A stretch of 64,000 nucleotides of DNA, taken from Phialocephala subalpina (taxonomy: Eukaryota > Ascomycota > Leotiomycetes > Helotiales > Mollisiaceae). The position numbers were made by a program, and so were the translations under genes. Each line of letters begins with the position of its first letter. Position 1 is the stretch's first letter. Below the pieces are notes generated by a model that was given only the letters and a program-made list of their open reading frames with translations, was not told the DNA's origin and did not search any database. The stretch spans positions 1,670,712-1,734,711 of the forward strand of contig FJOG01000004.1 in assembly GCA_900073065.1 (NCBI GenBank). The letters are read 5' to 3'. This document shows, in pieces, positions 32,746 through 44,910 of this stretch.

Positions 32746-34636
32746 ATGTTCTCACTCACCAGAGCCATTCAATTGGCTTCACTCCTCGCCATTCCAGCAG
32801 CATGCTACAATAACTCGACGTCCTATGTATCCACCCTTCCCAAGAATGCCCAGAGCCTCTTCACCGAGTCAATGTCCTGGCTGGATGGGTACTATGACCC
32901 TTCCGCGGGGTATCTTTTCGACGAGAGCTCTGCGACTGCTTTGAGACATGAGACGAGAAGTTCGGCTTGGTATGCCATTGGATTACTGGCACGGAATGAG
33001 GGCAAAGATGTCGAATATGCCATGGATATTATCACGAACGTAATCTCTGGTCAATTCAAGGATCCTGCAGATCAATGGTAAGCCCGCTTCTGAGTCCTGG
33101 AGGGTGAAATACTAACGAAGGCCAGGTATGGCGACTACCAGCAGGAGCCCGAAGAACCCACGGTAGGAACTTCATACTACCCGGAGAAGCTGTATAATTC
33201 ATGGGATCCCAATTGGCGTGGGTTCATCGGAACAGCCTTTATTGTTGGTCTGGAAGAGTTCGGACATTTGATCACGCCTGCCGTCACCGAGCTCCTGCTC
33301 GAGTCTCTGTACAACGCCACCAAGGGCGATGAGTACCGAGTTGGCGGTGTCGACGGAGACAACTTGTACCCTGCATACACCAATCCTGTATGTCTCATTC
33401 TCCCAGCTTTGCCTGGATATCCACTAACCCGAGAAGTCTCTCATGCGAGCATTCACGGCAGGATGGACTGGCAGAAAGCTCAACGACTCAAACATGACTC
33501 TCTCGGGCGAGAACTATGCTGCTGCCGTCCTGGATCTGTTCAATCGTGCAAACACTCTGTCAGAATTCAACAGTGGTACCTATACCGGTGTTTCGCTGTT
33601 CGCACTCAGTTTGTGGAGCAAGTACCTTCCTGATGACAGTGTCATGAAGCAAAACGGACCACGAATGATGAAATACACTTGGGAAGCTGTTTCTGAGCTG
33701 TGGCATCCCCAGCTCAAGAATATTGCTGGACCATGGGATCGATCATATGGTTTTGACATGAACAGATACCTGAGTCTGATGGCCCTACACTTGTGGAACA
33801 TTGTTGGGAAAGACAACTCTTCCATCATCCCTAAGGTAAGAGCTGCTTTGAAGGACATCTTGGTTTCTCGCTGACATGCCGAAACAGACTCCAGCACTGT
33901 CCCATGTCGCCGATTTTGCTTACGGACCTCTCTTCGCCATTCTTTCCGAATTCCAGAACTCGTTGATCCCATCCGACGTCGTGGCAAGACTCACCAACTT
34001 CACCGGAGAGCACACCTTTACCTCATCAGCCTTCTCGCCACCATTTGACATCTACCCACGCAACATCACAGCCTGGCTCGCACCGAACATCAGTATCGGA
34101 GCTGAGACCTTCAACGAGACTGTCATCGGTGGTCCAGCTACGAACCCCAATACTTTTAACCCAGCTGTCATCCAGTGGGACACTGGAAATGGAGTTGGCT
34201 GGTGCAATGTAAGACCCTTGATCCGATGAGGCGTTCGAGATACTAATGGATGTGCAGCTTTATGCTACCGAGTCGTATATCACAGCAGTCGCTAGCGCAA
34301 ACACCCTCAACCTTACGTACCCGCTTGGAGATGCGAGCTCGATTTTCTCTTTCGTCGTTTCGCCATTCAAGGCGAAGAGAGATGTTCAGAGCTGGGATGA
34401 TATCCAAGGACTTTCTGTCCATGTGTCGGGGAATGTCAACGCCACATACACAGTCGGATTTGCTGGATCATATGGAGGTGCTTATTCAGTCATCAAGTAG
34501 GTCTCAACTTGTTCTGATGATGCTGGGAAAATACTGATTGGTGAATAGCGACTTCGAATTCTGGAACTTCACCTACACGATGCCTGCCAACTTCTCTGGC
34601 ATTCCAAGCTTGACCTTGGAGCTGGAGCTGAAGTGA
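32746..34636 (+). CDS. Secreted protein of unknown function
   Basis: Six exons (32746-33077, 33126-33387, 33437-33835, 33888-34208, 34258-34496, 34549-34636) join perfectly in frame to 546 residues. Signal peptide is about MFSLTRAIQLASLLAIPAAC. Many N-glycosylation sequons occur (NNST, NATK, NMTL, NFTG, NITAW, NVNATY, NFTY). Residues about 30-380 are helix-rich with aromatic/acidic patterns (SWLDGYYDPSAGYLF, SSAWYAIGLLARN, WYGDYQQEPEEP, NWRGFIGTAF, GPWDRSYGFDMNRY), suggestive of an (alpha/alpha) barrel. The last 150 residues look beta-rich. I do not recognise a named family; a distant relation to alpha/alpha-toroid enzymes such as glycosidases or linalool dehydratase is a guess. Introns are 48-52 bp. 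Clearly a real, intact gene. Confidence 0.88.
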
Positions 34637-35478
34637 TGAGTGGATGATTTACGACTTCATGATATGAAAAGCGGGATGAGAAAACCATAGAAGAAAGAAT
34701 AATGTATCCGTTTTAATGTCCGACGATGCTCAATTGTTTTGCTTCCATCCTAAACTCAGGTGTTCAATGATATTCCCGGAGCAAATGCTCACCATGCAGA
34801 ATTCATAATCGCTTTCTCTTCTTCTAATCAAGTGTGGTCTCCCATGTTCCCGAATCTGAACACGCATCTCAGGCACATCGCTCTGTCTTCTACCCCTCTT
34901 CACTCTGAATCTGGCTTGTTGAGTTCGTGTTCCTTCAACTTCTGGAAGCATCGCCTGCTGCATCGGTCTGAGGCCTTGGTATCCAGCCACGTGACCATAA
35001 ATGAATGATCACGAAGTGCATCCCCCTTTTGCTTCATCCGCCTTATTACCATTATCCTCATCGTCCATCGTATATTCATTACCAGAGGAAGGTATTCCGA
35101 GGAGTTTCAAGCTATGAAGTCCAAGCAATTCAAGCCAAGCCATGCAGCTAGCCTCATCCGTCAAATCACATCTCCCCGCGGCTGTGGGGTAACTCGCCAA
35201 TTATTGGTGCGGAATCGCGACGCGCACCCCTCATTCTTTTGGGAGCTAGATAGAGCTTCCGTTGCTCCTCAATGCCGTGCTACCTCAATGAACCCCTCAT
35301 GACGTTCTTGGCTCGAGTCGATTGTTTGGGAGTACTTAGGGAAGAAGCTCCCATCCGGATGTTCCTTCCACTTCAGAAAGTTAAACCTAACATCGTGCCT
35401 TCCTACTAATTGTAGCTTATTAATTACTGCTCAATCTCTTCACTCGAATATACATCATTCAAGGCGGGCATAAACACC
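34637..35478. other. Intergenic
   Basis: No supported gene; the minus-strand frame 34990-34730 has no motif. Upstream region of the SDR gene. Confidence 0.5.
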
Positions 35479-36496
35479 ATGACAAGCAACGAAAACGGTA
35501 CGACGGTAGCCAAGCACCAGGGCAAGAGGACGGTGATAGTCACTGGGTCTGCGAGGGGAATGTGAATTTGTGCCACCTCAATCACGAGTTTTGGCTAATA
35601 TGGAATCAGAGGAAAAGCAATCGCTCTCCGGCTTGCAGAAGATGGTTTCGACGTATGCATAAACGATGTAGCTGCAAACAAGGCTGGCATCGACGAGGTA
35701 CGCCTCCTTTCCTCGACCCTTCCTCCTCTCTTCTCCTAAAAACATGCTGACACCTTCTCAGACAGTTAAAGAAATCCAATCCCTCGGCCGCCAGTCCTGC
35801 GGCCACGTCGCAGACGTCTCAAGACTCTCAGAAGTCGAAGCCCTGATCGAAGCCTCAGTCAAGAGCCTCGGTCCACTCAATGTCATGATCGCAAACGCTG
35901 GAATTGCTCAAGTCAAGGCATTGTTGGATTTGAGTGAGGATGATGTGAGGAGGATGTTTGAGGTTAATGTGTTTGGGGTGTTTAATTGCTATAGTGCGGC
36001 TGCGAAGCAGATGATCAAGCAGGGTGGTGGAGGGAAGCTTATTGGTGCTGCTAGGTTTGTCTTCCCTCCTCCTTCCATGCTCGTTTGAATGCGTGATCTG
36101 GGCTGCCGTTGGATATCTACTAACGAGAAATCAAACAGCATCGTAGCATACAAACCATTCGCCCTCCTCTCCCATTACAGCGCGTCCAAATGGGCAGTGC
36201 GCGGCTTCACCCAAGCATTCGCGATGGAAATGGCCGAGCACAAAATCACCGTCAACGGCTACGCTCCAGGCATCGTCGGCACCGCGATGTGGGATCTCAT
36301 CGATGAAGAGCTGGGGAAAAAGACTGGAGCGAAGAAGGGAGATACGATCAAGAAGTATACGGATGATTTGATTGCGTTGGGACGAACGAGTGTACCTGAG
36401 GATGTCGGAAAGACGGTGAGCTTTTTGGCGAGCCCGGATAGTGATTATATGACGGGACAGACTTTAATCATTGATGGCGGGATTATCTTCAACTGA
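35479..36496 (+). CDS. Short-chain dehydrogenase/reductase, diacetyl/acetoin-reductase-like
   Basis: Classical SDR using NAD(P)H. Four exons (35479-35561, 35610-35697, 35762-36054, 36139-36496) join to 273 residues. The cofactor motif TGSARGIGKA is created by splicing exon 1 to exon 2. NNAG is present as IANAGIAQ near 105. The active site shows Ser in GAASIVAYK (created by the exon 3/4 junction) and YSASK near 170. The C-terminal part (YAPGIVGTAMWDLID, LGRTSVPEDVGKTVSFLASPDSDYMTGQ) closely resembles bacterial and fungal (S)-acetoin-forming diacetyl reductases and butanediol dehydrogenases. Substrate is inferred only. Introns are 48, 64 and 84 bp. No pathway partners are next to it. Confidence 0.88.
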
Positions 36497-39329
36497 GGGA
36501 TGAATGCTGGAATGGGGGTTTGAGCCCTGGTGTTGTACTAATCTAAAGTGTTTGCTTCTATCTTGTTGGTTAGAGGGTCACGCGGGCTGCCCCGAGAATG
36601 CTTTACTTTGATTGAGATGTAATGCAAGCCAAGTCTGCTTGTTGAATTTCATTCCAAGTTGACTTGTGACAATTGCGCAAGCCCTTAAGCAATTTGCTCA
36701 CCTGAACATAAAAGGTGACGTTCTATAATGCTGCTGTTGTCTCATGTCCTGCGTGCATGCTCAATTATCGTGCTCGACATCGAAAGTCTTTTACTTCTAG
36801 AATTGAAGTAGAAATGTATAGTCCTGGATTGTATGCACACTCTTATCTATGTACTCTTCTTATTCCTTCTTGATTTCCTGTCTCGTACTTAAAAACAAGA
36901 AGCCAGTATGAGTTCCCAAAGAAAGATGTGTCTCATGGTCGAGGCTTCCCATCACCATCGCCAGAACGACCTCGCAAATCCCAACACTTACACTAAAACA
37001 ACGCAAGCAGTAAGTAAGAAAGCTGCTATAGGGTTCAACATCGTATTAGACATCGCTGGTGATGTGCAGAATTCTTACGCTTTGCACGCCCAAGGCTTCC
37101 TCGAAGGTGTGAGGTGGGATCGATGTTTCGAGGATGGGTCGGGAAGGCTTCCAGCATATGACATTGTTGACACCATGCTTGGATTTGGACACTTATTCTT
37201 GTAGGAATCTAGCACGTCCATCTCTGGTTTGTTTGAATGCGCTGCTCATCGCCGTTCGAGCAGCAGGAGAGAGCCATATCAGAACATTCCCGCATCAGAG
37301 TGAAAATGATGTTTCTTGCCTCCGATGATAGAACCCTTCCCCAGTGTTGCAAAGGCCTGAAAAGTATGTAGGCTTCAAAACAGCACAGTGTAAAGGAAGA
37401 GGAAAGCATCGCATCCCGAATTGCTTTTCCAAGGGCCTGTGTTATGAGCTGGGAAGGTATGGGGAAAAAGCACAGTCTGCCCCTACTCTAAAACTAGCAC
37501 ATGCTACCAAACACTCCTGTAGAATACGGCTGAGGTTTACTCTGTCGCAGAGGAAGAGGCTGGGGATGGAGGAGAGCCCGCCATTCTTCCCCAACATCAG
37601 ACGAAGTCTCTTCTGTTACCAGCATATCTTCTGTTGCTTCGAACCTCCGAGGTGTAGAGGAGAAGGAGAACCTAGGAAATAGCGAGTAGAGGTGCGGATG
37701 AGAGATGTGAAGACTAGGGGAGATCTTGCTGGAAGAAGTAAAAGCATGATATTGTATGCACATTTTATATACGTGCAAATCAATTCATCCGAAGTCTTCG
37801 AGAAACTGGGTGATCTCAAGCGAGCAGGCAAGCGTGTATATAAGCCAAGTCTCCCCACGATCCCTCGACTTCGCAGAAACACTTTGACAACGAACGCAAA
37901 CCACTTTTACGAAGATAATCCCAACCTAAAGAACCTCCGATCCAGTAAGCATACCTATCGTTTGCCTTTTGAATCTATCCTCACCATTATGCGCAGCGTT
38001 GCCAGATCGGTTGCGCGATGCCTCGCTACTCCTCGACTTGGCCAATCACAGCTCTCGGATTCCAAATCTTCCAAGTTACGCCTTCCTGGACAGTCATCCA
38101 TCTTTTAGAAGAGCCATCTAGTTTGCCCATTAAGTTACAGAGCTTTCTCCGGCGCAACATTCGAAGAATTGTCTCTCCTGACAAACTTCCTTCTCTCGAC
38201 ATCAATCCTTACGACAAGAGTTATGATGTTTTCAAAAAGGCTTCTCCTCTTCTTCACCACCCTCCCTCAATGCATCTACCCTCATATCAAGTCATCCGCT
38301 ACTCACTATGCTACCACCAAAGATCTCCAACAACTCAACAATTACGAACAATGTGTGGACAAAGCCCCTTGCACCTTTTGCGCACAGTCTTCGCTCTTCA
38401 TTCTCTCGCAGATAACGTCTTTAAGAACAAAAACCTCTGGGCTTAAGCTGAAGGGCTAAGTATGTTCTTGGAGACGGATCGTGCTGCGATGCTGACGAGC
38501 CTTGCCAAGAATCTGGCGGACCACGATCTTCAGAGACGCCAAAATGTTGCCAAAGCCATTGAAGTCAGAGATGAGATGCGAGAAGTGGCTAAGAGACAAG
38601 ACGAGAGAACCGAGGAGGAAGATGACCAGGTCCCCGGATTGTGACTGCTATTACTGTCAGTGGTGCGAGGCATTAGGCGTTGGACGACCAGACCGATTTT
38701 GAGGCGAAGGGAACCTGTTTCGTAGTGCAGAAATGAATTTGGGTCTCTTTTAGCAGTATGGAGCACATGAAACTGTAGGGAAGTCTTTAGGGGCACTGAT
38801 GCCATGGTTAAGAAGCTTTTTTGGAGTTTCACATCGTTGGTTTTGGTCCGCCAATAGGTTTAGAGTAGCAGCTATTCAAATGCACTGCTCTTCTACCCCA
38901 AGCCCCCCTTCTTACTAGTATTTTCTATCCTTAAATCACTTATCTTGAAATGTATTATAAATTCTACGTATACTATGCTTACGTGCTGAACTCGGCGTTG
39001 GTTTCTTTGCCAACCCCTTTTCATCAAGCGAGTCACGTGGATTAGAGGACCTTGGCGGCTTCAAAACTTCAACATAGATCGGCGACCTTTCCTCTTCTCG
39101 GCTCTCAAAGATAAGTTCTTTCAGACACCAGGAAAATGTTCTAACTTTTCTAGAATATTGAAGAATCTCAGCTTCACTACAAGCATAAGAGGACATTTGT
39201 GTTTCGCGAAGTCGACCTAATGTCATGGTTAGTCCCTGATCATGGTCATCCAGCAGCGATCTGTGGCCTTCAATCTCTTAGCTTTCGGATAATTTCCCCA
39301 AAGCCATTATACCTGTTATCCAGCATGAC
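36497..39329. other. Long intergenic stretch with possible coding remnants
   Basis: About 2.8 kb without a secure gene. Weak coding-like pieces are a 97-codon frame at 36908-37204, a frame at 38018-38446 followed in the same frame, after a stop, by 38462-38644 (highly charged, AKAIEVRDEMREVAKRQDER), and a minus-strand frame 39226-38936 with KELIFESREEERSPIYVEV. None shows a family motif. Confidence 0.4.
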
Positions 39330-39336
39330 AAAGGAC

Positions 39337-39900
39337 ATTCTCACTTTTGTTGTTTTGCATCTCACCTTCTGCCGCGGAGCGGACCTTAAGCACAAGTCGA
39401 AAGTCACACACTGCAGATGTTCTCCACCACATCAACTCTGACTACTTCAAATGACATCGCTCTTCATGTCTGATGTCTTAAGGGACATCTCTGCTTTTGA
39501 CACATCTAGTATCACTTGCCGCCGCGGAACGCGGAGAGGACATCCAGCGGCTGGAGTTTTCACTTGGCAGATGCTCTCTTTTCCAAGACGTTGAGTATCT
39601 TCTGAAGATATTACGTTGATGTCCGGTATTTCTGAAGACACTTTCACCTCCAACATACTTCTTGTCACCTGCCGCCTCGGTACGCGGAGCAAACATCAAG
39701 CACTCGTCGAAGTCTTCACTTGACAGATATTCAGTCGCCCGAGGTTCCGAGCTTCCTTTGAAGAAATTAGGTATCCGGCGCTCTAGAGGACATTCTCATC
39801 TTCATCACACTTCCTGTCACCTGCCGCTCGTGGAGCCCGGAAGCAGATATTAATCATCGGACCAACTCTCCTCCCGGCAGATATTCTCCACCACTATAAT
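39337..39900. repeat. Four degenerate tandem copies, period about 154 bp
   Basis: Anchors recur at regular spacing. A CAGAT core after a CTT/CCC-GG stretch occurs at 39414, 39568, 39724 and 39878 (spacing 154, 156, 154). A GCCGC...CGGAGC core occurs about 45-55 bases upstream of each. The minus strand of all units can be read with related residues (LRVPRRQV; APRTEAAGDKK; SPRSAAASDTR), so the array may descend from a repeat protein of about 51 residues per unit. Confidence 0.75.
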
Positions 39901-39997
39901 TCCTTCCCCGCCAAGTCCCGACTTCAGCTTCAACAACATCTATTACCTCAACCTCCGCCAGCAAGACGAATATTCTTAAGCCACAAAGAGACCAAAA

Positions 39998-40524
39998 GTG
40001 AACAATGGGGAGGACGAACATCGCGCAAGCCAGCATGGAAGCAGGTCAGGTGGTAAGAAGGCACCCCCTTCGCTGAGCACAAGCGAGTGTGCACGGAGAG
40101 TTGATTTAATAAGCGAAGGTGAGCTGACAAAGTCCCAAAGTCCGTCGAACATTCTCCGAAATCAGCCACCCAAGTCGTGCCTACCAAGCCCACCAAGTCC
40201 ACCGCCACCGTCGCCACCACCACCACGACCTTCTCTTCAGTTGCCTCAATGTACCAGACCGCCGCGTACAAGACAATAGCCCAATTACGCATCAGGAAGA
40301 AGAAAGGTGTAATGCAGAATCGAGTTAAGGGACTTGGGCAGTATACTGGAGGAGTTGATGAAGTCACGCTGGAAAGACTGGGTATCAGAACATCTCATAC
40401 ACCTGTCACTTGGCGCGAGCAACTACTGAGGGAGGGAGGAAAGATCCAGAACTATTGCTATAGAGCGAGCAAACTGCGGTGGGCATGGACTATAATGGAG
40501 GGAGAGAAGGAGAATGATGTGTAA
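39998..40524 (+). CDS. Hypothetical small basic protein
   Basis: Proposed two-exon gene: 39998-40118 and 40166-40524, with a 47-bp GT-AG intron that keeps phase exactly and gives 159 residues. The N-terminus is hydrophilic (MNNGEDEHRASQHGSRSGGK), the middle is Thr/Pro-rich (PTKPTKSTATVATTTTTF) and the C-terminal 75 residues are basic and likely helical (TIAQLRIRKKKGVMQNRVKG, TWREQLLREGGKIQNYCY). No domain is recognised. It begins just after the 154-bp tandem repeats. Coding support is moderate: the long second exon plus a well-formed intron. Confidence 0.5.
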
Positions 40525-40990
40525 AGGGTGGTTGTTGTATATCTACAGACTTCTGCTGGGGTGAGGGGTTACATGCTCGCGATGCTTTTACAATTTCCCA
40601 GCCACATGGGGACAATCTAATTACTGGGTCTCCACCATCACTTTCTCTCATAGTTTAGAAGCCTATGAAGCATCAATTGATCATTTGGAGCTGTATTGGG
40701 GTAGGATTTGAGTTTGGACTATCGTGCGGGCCGCCCCGGGTGACCGGGACCTAGCCCACTTCGGTATGTTAGGCACATCCACATTGATTTGGTAGTTTTG
40801 ATCAGACTGACAAGCGTATTTTGAATAGGACTGCCCCAACATGAAGTTCAAACAGTATAAGGCCTCGCTTTCTTCTACTCGTCAATACTCAACACATTGC
40901 TTCCCTTCGCATCCACAGCCACTCAAGCCAGCAGAATAATCACAACCTCAATCCGAAACCAAGTGAGCCGCTGGCTTCCTCAAGATTGAT
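40525..40990. other. Intergenic
   Basis: No gene. GC-rich GGGCCGCCCCGGGTGACCGGG patch near 40730. TATAAGG at about 40857, 130 bp before the next start codon. Confidence 0.5.
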
Positions 40991-41892
40991 ATGGCGTTCA
41001 ACGAGAGTGTTCTTCGAGCGAACCCCAAGTTTAGTTGGGCTGAGGACGTTGAGGCTTCACACGAGTCAGGAGAGCTGTCGGATGAATTCACGCAGTCTTC
41101 TGATGGCTCTTCAAGAGCGTTTTCTCAAGCAGAGAGTTCTTGGAGTAATGATACCGCACCCAAAGTCTTCACCAAAGTTCAGTTAATTGAGTACTCAACG
41201 GAGCTTTCGCCGGAGCTACAGCAATCTGAGGATCCTCAACCAACCGACTTAGGCCCAACAACCAGAGGCAACGTTCTCAATAACCCATCCATCATTTACA
41301 TGGGCACGAGCTCCAATGTTTCTTCTGTTCAATGTGGAACTTCCAGCACAGAGGTGAGTACCGCTCTAATTAGGCAGTTGCTCAAACCCAACTAATTTCT
41401 TCTAGGACAAGACAAATATGGGCAAACTCGTGACTGGTATGACTGACAAATTTCAGGAGAAGGTGGGCACTCCTCTACCCAGCTACTTGATCGTGACTAA
41501 AACGAAGCAGGAGAAGAAACATTTTGCAGATCTCCTGGAGAGGCTGAAATTTCCGAGTCCGATCGTAGTTTCTTCAAACATGGGATCCTTATCTAGACAA
41601 AGTAGAGAACCTGAGCACCTCGCAGCTGGTATTTTGCATACTCCTGAATTCACCAGACAAGATAGTCCCTCGCACTCAACCACCATTGGACGTCAACAGC
41701 CCAGATCCGGCTACCAGCAAGCTGCGCCTTTCCATCCTCGAAACCGACAAGAACTTGATCAATGGCATTGCATGTATCCAAGAACTAGTCTCGATCATAT
41801 GCCTCACCTCCCGTTCACTGTCCCGCCGATCAAGTGCCCCATTCCGCTGGCGACCCTTGGATCTGCACCAAACGCCTAGTGCCTTATTTTGA
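40991..41892 (+). CDS. Hypothetical protein, three exons
   Basis: Exons 40991-41353, 41409-41601 and 41657-41892 join in frame to 263 residues, with introns of 55 bp each. The second intron is inferred from a GTAGAG donor and CACCAG acceptor, because it links two coding-like frames. Residues 1-120 are acidic, Ser-rich and probably disordered (SHESGELSDEFTQSSDGSS). About 125-185 is more ordered (TPLPSYLIVTKTKQEKKHF, LLERLKFPSPIVV). The C-terminal part contains KLRLSILETDKNLINGIACI. No family is recognised. If the last intron is not used, the protein would end at 41879 in another frame. Confidence 0.5.
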
Positions 41893-43453
41893 GAGGGTGT
41901 GGAATTTGATCAGGACGCAGGAGTTTGACCGAAAGCCCTCGAATTTGTTAGCAAAGAAAATCTGTACGGGGAAGTGTTATGATTATTTAGGAACATAACG
42001 AGAAGATGACGTTTGTCACAATGAAAATTTGAAAAAACATACTCACCATTTTTTATTTGATCTATTATGAGGACTTTCAGTCTGCTCTCTTTATTGCTTG
42101 AATCCATAGCCAATAATGGCCTGAATCTCCAAGACTTGGCGTCGCTCCAAGTCGACTTCCGTGGAGGCCACGAAATATAATTAGCAACACCATTAAGCAC
42201 GCCTAATAAGGCCATCGCAATAAAAATACTCAGCATCTTCACAAGCTTGAGCACCCCTAGGTCAATTATTGTCTTTCCACGCGCCATAGGAGTTCCTGGT
42301 GAGCCTTTAGCAGCTACTGCAATTGGCGTATCCACGCAAGCTGATCTTCAATCATCTCCCAACAACTCCTTGTCGTCTTCTCACGCTAATACAGCTTCAT
42401 TAGTACTTGCCACGCCGGCTCCTAAAGACACCCTCTATTTCTATGGCAACGGCGTGCTGACCACCTTTTCTTTCCCTGATGAACCATATGTCCCGTCTTC
42501 GAGACATATCGTTGCAACTGCTGACCGGCACGGATCCACTTTCTTTCCCGACATATCGTCCAAGCACGTCTAGATGCGCCATAATTATCCAAGCAAACGC
42601 AGGTGATTTCGAAAGAGGCCGTGGAACAAGGACATGATAAGAAGCACATCTTTGACGTTTCTGACTTTCAGAGCAGCATCTCAATGTCCGTTGCTGTTAC
42701 TTCGGGTTCACAGGAGCATCTTTCTTTATAACTGCTTGAGACGTGTGCTTGGGCTCATTGTTGCTACCCAGATTACACTTACACTACTGCTACAAACTCA
42801 CAGCAAAAAGGAATAACTTCTTATGTGTGGCTACAATGACGCTTAGCGCACCCGGTGTCAAGAGCGTAGACCCTTTCGCTGTGAGAGTGCCCACGTGACA
42901 CTTATCAGTGTGAGTCGATGAGGTACATCACATTCCCAGCGGAATGGAGATACACATGCTGTACTCGTGATGATCTATTTGAACGTTTCTTAGCATTGTT
43001 GCGTTGCAGGAGATGAAAATCTGGCCATGCATGGATCTTGAGTGCAAAGGCACCATGAAAGGTGCTGGGAAAATGTTGGCCACCGCAATAAGATAGAAGA
43101 GAGTGGTATCTTCTGGGAAGCATTGAATGAGAGTTTGACTTCACGCTATCTTTGTCAAGCCTCTCATTTGCATGCCGTGGTTGAAAGGGCGCACGTTCTC
43201 ACGTTACTGCATAATCTTTGTGTTCTATTGTGACTTGAACAGGAAGCGACGACTTTCCAGGAATTCACCGAATTGCTCTTGCCTGTCTTAGCGCCTCGTT
43301 TTCATTTTCTTGATTTTTTTTGAAGGGCTCTCCAATTCGCGAAGTTGACGTTTTGTCGTCCTGGAATTTTATTTAAACCTCAACTCGCGATATACGCTTT
43401 CGCTTCGAAATGTCCTCGATCTCAACGACATCTTAAAGGGTCATCAAAACACA
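41893..43453. other. Intergenic
   Basis: About 1.56 kb with no secure gene. A minus-strand frame 42335-41910 has one hydrophobic helix (SIFIAMALLGVLNGVA), and the overlapping + frame 42247-42573 is Ser-rich. Neither can be extended by sensible splicing. Confidence 0.4.
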
Positions 43454-44152
43454 ATGCCTCCAATCGATAGCAACTCGTCGCACAGCTTTGCGCAACAGTC
43501 TACATCACCTAAAAGTGATATTAGGGTCCCCCAGAGCCAAGTCAAACCGGAGGTCGCGTTCACAGAACACGTCGAAGACGTCCGCAACCGCGAGGACTAC
43601 TCAACGCAACTCGAAAGCGACGCGCCCACCCAACCACGAGTCAACCTCCCCAGCCAAGATAACTACGGTACAACTACTACAGAGAAAAATCGAGAGGATT
43701 ATTTGGAGGATGGAGAGATTGACGACGTCAATATCAATCGATTAGACGGGACTGATATGGGCGAAATGGACCTGGATGATTTGCTGGAGTTGGAGGAAGA
43801 CGAGGCTGACGATATCGATGTCTATGGTCAACTGGACTCTGTGTTGCCAAAGGACCTTGTTTATCAATCCTGCGACAAGATACGAGAGTCAGGTCCTCAA
43901 CGTGCAGCAGAGGCTGGTGGATTGCGCACATCGCCACTCTTCTCCCAAGCGACTCCGACCTACCCCCCCGGCCTCTCGCCTCCTGATCCATGGGTTGAAA
44001 GACTTGATGTTTGGCTTACGGGTCCAGAGTATCTGCTATATGAACATCCACAGTTGAAGAAGTGGAGGGTTAAGAGGCCTTCAAGACTGAGGACATGCTG
44101 GATGTTGAAGGTGGAGGAGAGCAATGGCGAGGATGAGCGAGCAGTTCTCTGA
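43454..44152 (+). CDS. Acidic hypothetical protein
   Basis: Open frame of 232 residues starting at an ATG preceded by a typical AAAACACA leader. Residues 1-135 are hydrophilic with many Asp/Glu (EDGEIDDVNINRLDG, MDLDDLLELEEDEADDIDV). The later part has SPPDPWVERLDVWLTGP and EYLLYEHPQLKKWR. After about 44060 the best coding-like text moves to other frames (EAFKTEDMLDVEGG, then MSEQFSEHGRDVVDGYERH up to about 44255), so the 3' end may be frameshifted or contain an unrecognised intron. W/F spacing in the C-terminal part is loosely like the family at 46.5-59.6 kb, but I cannot claim homology. Confidence 0.5.
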   Translation: MPPIDSNSSHSFAQQSTSPKSDIRVPQSQVKPEVAFTEHVEDVRNREDYSTQLESDAPTQPRVNLPSQDNYGTTTTEKNREDYLEDGEIDDVNINRLDGTDMGEMDLDDLLELEEDEADDIDVYGQLDSVLPKDLVYQSCDKIRESGPQRAAEAGGLRTSPLFSQATPTYPPGLSPPDPWVERLDVWLTGPEYLLYEHPQLKKWRVKRPSRLRTCWMLKVEESNGEDERAVL

Positions 44153-44910
44153 ACATGGGAGAGATGTCGTGGATGGATATGAAAGACACAATAACGCGAC
44201 TGCCCTCTATAATCTGCTAGGCTGTGGCGGAGGAACATGGGAGCAAGAAGCATAGAGCCGATCTCGGACATTTCGAGGCCATCCTGGAATGGCATACCGG
44301 AGAAAACCGATTGAGAGAATCGTCAAGCAACTCGCAGACATTCGCAACTGACAGGGGTGAGTGTGGAGCGATGATGATGGTGCACCTCTCTGATATCTGC
44401 CAGCAAGATGGGAGGAATTCTTTATTTGGTTGCACAAAAGTTCAATGCGCTATCATTTCCATACTATCTTACTCGGAAGCAACAATGAATTTGTGATCGT
44501 TTCCGCTCTCGTGATCCGCACCTAGTGTTTTACTGTGAAGAGGACTGGATGGGCGCGAAATTTTTCTCTTCAATGTTCCGGAACTCCTGGGACATTGGTG
44601 TGTGGTGCCTTGATAGGCTGGCTACAGTACCATTTCAAACTGGACTGGTAAGTCTGGCGGCTTCAAAACCATAACTCCCACAAGCCTTTTCCTTCCAAAT
44701 TATAACCGTGATGAAGTATACTTTATACCTACAGATATCACCATCTGCAAAGATTTTCTGTATAAAATCACCTGCAGAACCTTTCTTGAGCTCTCGAAGT
44801 GGACCACTCGCTTCTCGCTGCAACCCAACTTCGACCATCCGACTGTATCTACAATCAACTACTTGAACTGCTGCAGCTACAACACCTATCTGTAATCTGC
44901 CAAGACCAAC
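44153..44910. other. Intergenic
   Basis: The first 100 bases may belong to the preceding gene (see above). No other gene seen. Confidence 0.45.

Noticed and set aside
38018..38644. Same-frame pieces separated by a TAA, the second highly charged
   Set aside because: Suggestive of a broken gene, but no homologous motif, so not called as a pseudogene.
41910..42335. Minus-strand frame with one hydrophobic helix
   Set aside because: Could be a small membrane protein, but it starts at GTG in an unproven context and cannot be spliced in frame to the upstream frame 42684-42400.
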